Assembly: GCA_009617715.1 (NCBI GenBank)
Contig: VTFK01000034.1
Location: 558,001-622,000 of the forward strand
Source of the DNA: Plectrocnemia conspersa
Taxonomy: Eukaryota; Arthropoda; Insecta; Trichoptera; Polycentropodidae
DNA: 64,000 bases
Direction of reading: 5' to 3'
Positions 63,375-64,000 of this stretch are shown here, one piece after another (the stretch's first letter is position 1; each line of letters opens with the position of its first letter). The position numbers and the translations under genes are program-made. The notes under the pieces were generated by a model. It searched no databases. It was not told the origin of the DNA and saw only the letters and a list, made by a program, of their open reading frames with translations.

Positions 63375-64000
63375 GCTCGTTCTTCGAGAAGGCTTCGAGT
63401 CGAATCGTCTTATTATTAATATGTGCAATCGAACGTGTTATAATCCCTCAAAGGACTTATGTGAAAATGACAAAGGACATTTAATAATAATAATTTAAAA
63501 ATGCAAAAAATTGTGCGACGGATATTACCGACACGTTTGTAAAAAAATCCTAATTCGTCCGTGTTTTTACAGTAACAAAAATGTCTCACGAGTGAAAACA
63601 AGATGAGAGAATTATGTATCCATTAGTATGTAATTGATATAAATTAAAGAGAAAATTAGTTTTAAAAAGTTTGAACATGTCTTCACAACACGAAAGAGCT
63701 GAATAAGATCGTTTTGTTGCCATTTTTGATTTAAAAATATATGTAAAATTAATATTTTCTACGAAAACTTTGCAACGTGAACGTAAAACAATGGGTTGCC
63801 ATACTGTGTTTATAAACGAGTATATTTTTTACAATTTTTTATAATGATATATGAGTGTCGATTTAGTATCGGCTATTTATAACGAATTCCGGTATTTATT
63901 TATTATCTTTCTTATTATAATATATATATTTCTATATAAATTTTAGATAACCGTCATGGAATGTACCTTCAGAATATATACATAAATTCTACATTTTAAC
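63375..64000 (+). other. abd-A 3' UTR / downstream
   Basis: AT-rich sequence after the stop. No canonical AATAAA was found before the window end; an ATTAAA variant lies at about 63644. The transcript end probably lies at that site or beyond the window. Confidence 0.5.

Overview
This is an AT-rich (roughly 70% A+T by eye) window from an insect genome. It holds one recognisable host gene, the Hox gene abdominal-A (abd-A), on the + strand. The gene is identified by its protein: the conserved MSSKFIID N-terminus, a RYPWM hexapeptide, the TDWM motif, an Antp-class homeodomain of the Ubx/Abd-A type, the linker after the homeodomain starting [12 protein letters not shown], and a C-terminus ending KVPT. 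The insect order cannot be fixed from the sequence. The mix of degenerate mariner, Tigger/pogo, hAT and piggyBac-type elements fits many orders.

Layout. Positions 1-11171 are upstream noncoding DNA (the Abd-B-facing side in other insects). This part carries a dead Tc1/mariner transposase (about 1.2-2.2 kb), a twin-motif regulatory candidate (about 3.0 kb), a 75-nt imperfect hairpin (4.5 kb), repeats (7-10 kb) and a GC-rich leader with a 69-codon upstream ORF that ends exactly on the abd-A start. Exon 1 is 11172-11667. Intron 1 (11668-13700) is mostly a degenerate repeat array. Exon 2 is a 45-bp microexon at 13701-13745. Intron 2 is about 49.2 kb (13746-62968). Exon 3, with the homeobox and C-terminus, is 62969-63374, followed by downstream sequence to the window end.

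Intron 2 has two kinds of DNA. One is very AT-rich repeat DNA: satellite-like arrays at about 14.6-17.5, 25.9-27.6, 48.5-49.2 and 58.4-60.1 kb; a 1.1-kb repeat present twice; foldback elements; a Tigger relic; a hAT element with a visible near-perfect 8-bp target duplication; a piggyBac-type MITE flanked by TTAA; and a mariner fragment. The other is islands of unique, GC-richer DNA (for example about 17.7, 20.8, 24.6, 28.5-29.5, 34.3-35.2, 38.4-39.1, 46.0-46.6, 47.2, 53.8-54.2 and 60.5-60.7 kb). These are the best places to look for abd-A cis-regulatory modules and Polycomb response elements.

Three points about the gene stand out. (1) The homeobox carries an extra 2 bp at 63103-63104, which breaks the frame between homeodomain residues 39 and 40; everything else is intact, so a sequence error or a rare lesion is likely. 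(2) The microexon has two in-phase 5' splice sites 12 bp apart, giving plus or minus four residues (GEFN), and is itself skippable in frame, which would remove TDWM. (3) The upstream ORF overlaps the start codon as ATGA. No bacterial-type operons, CRISPR arrays, tRNA or rRNA genes were seen.
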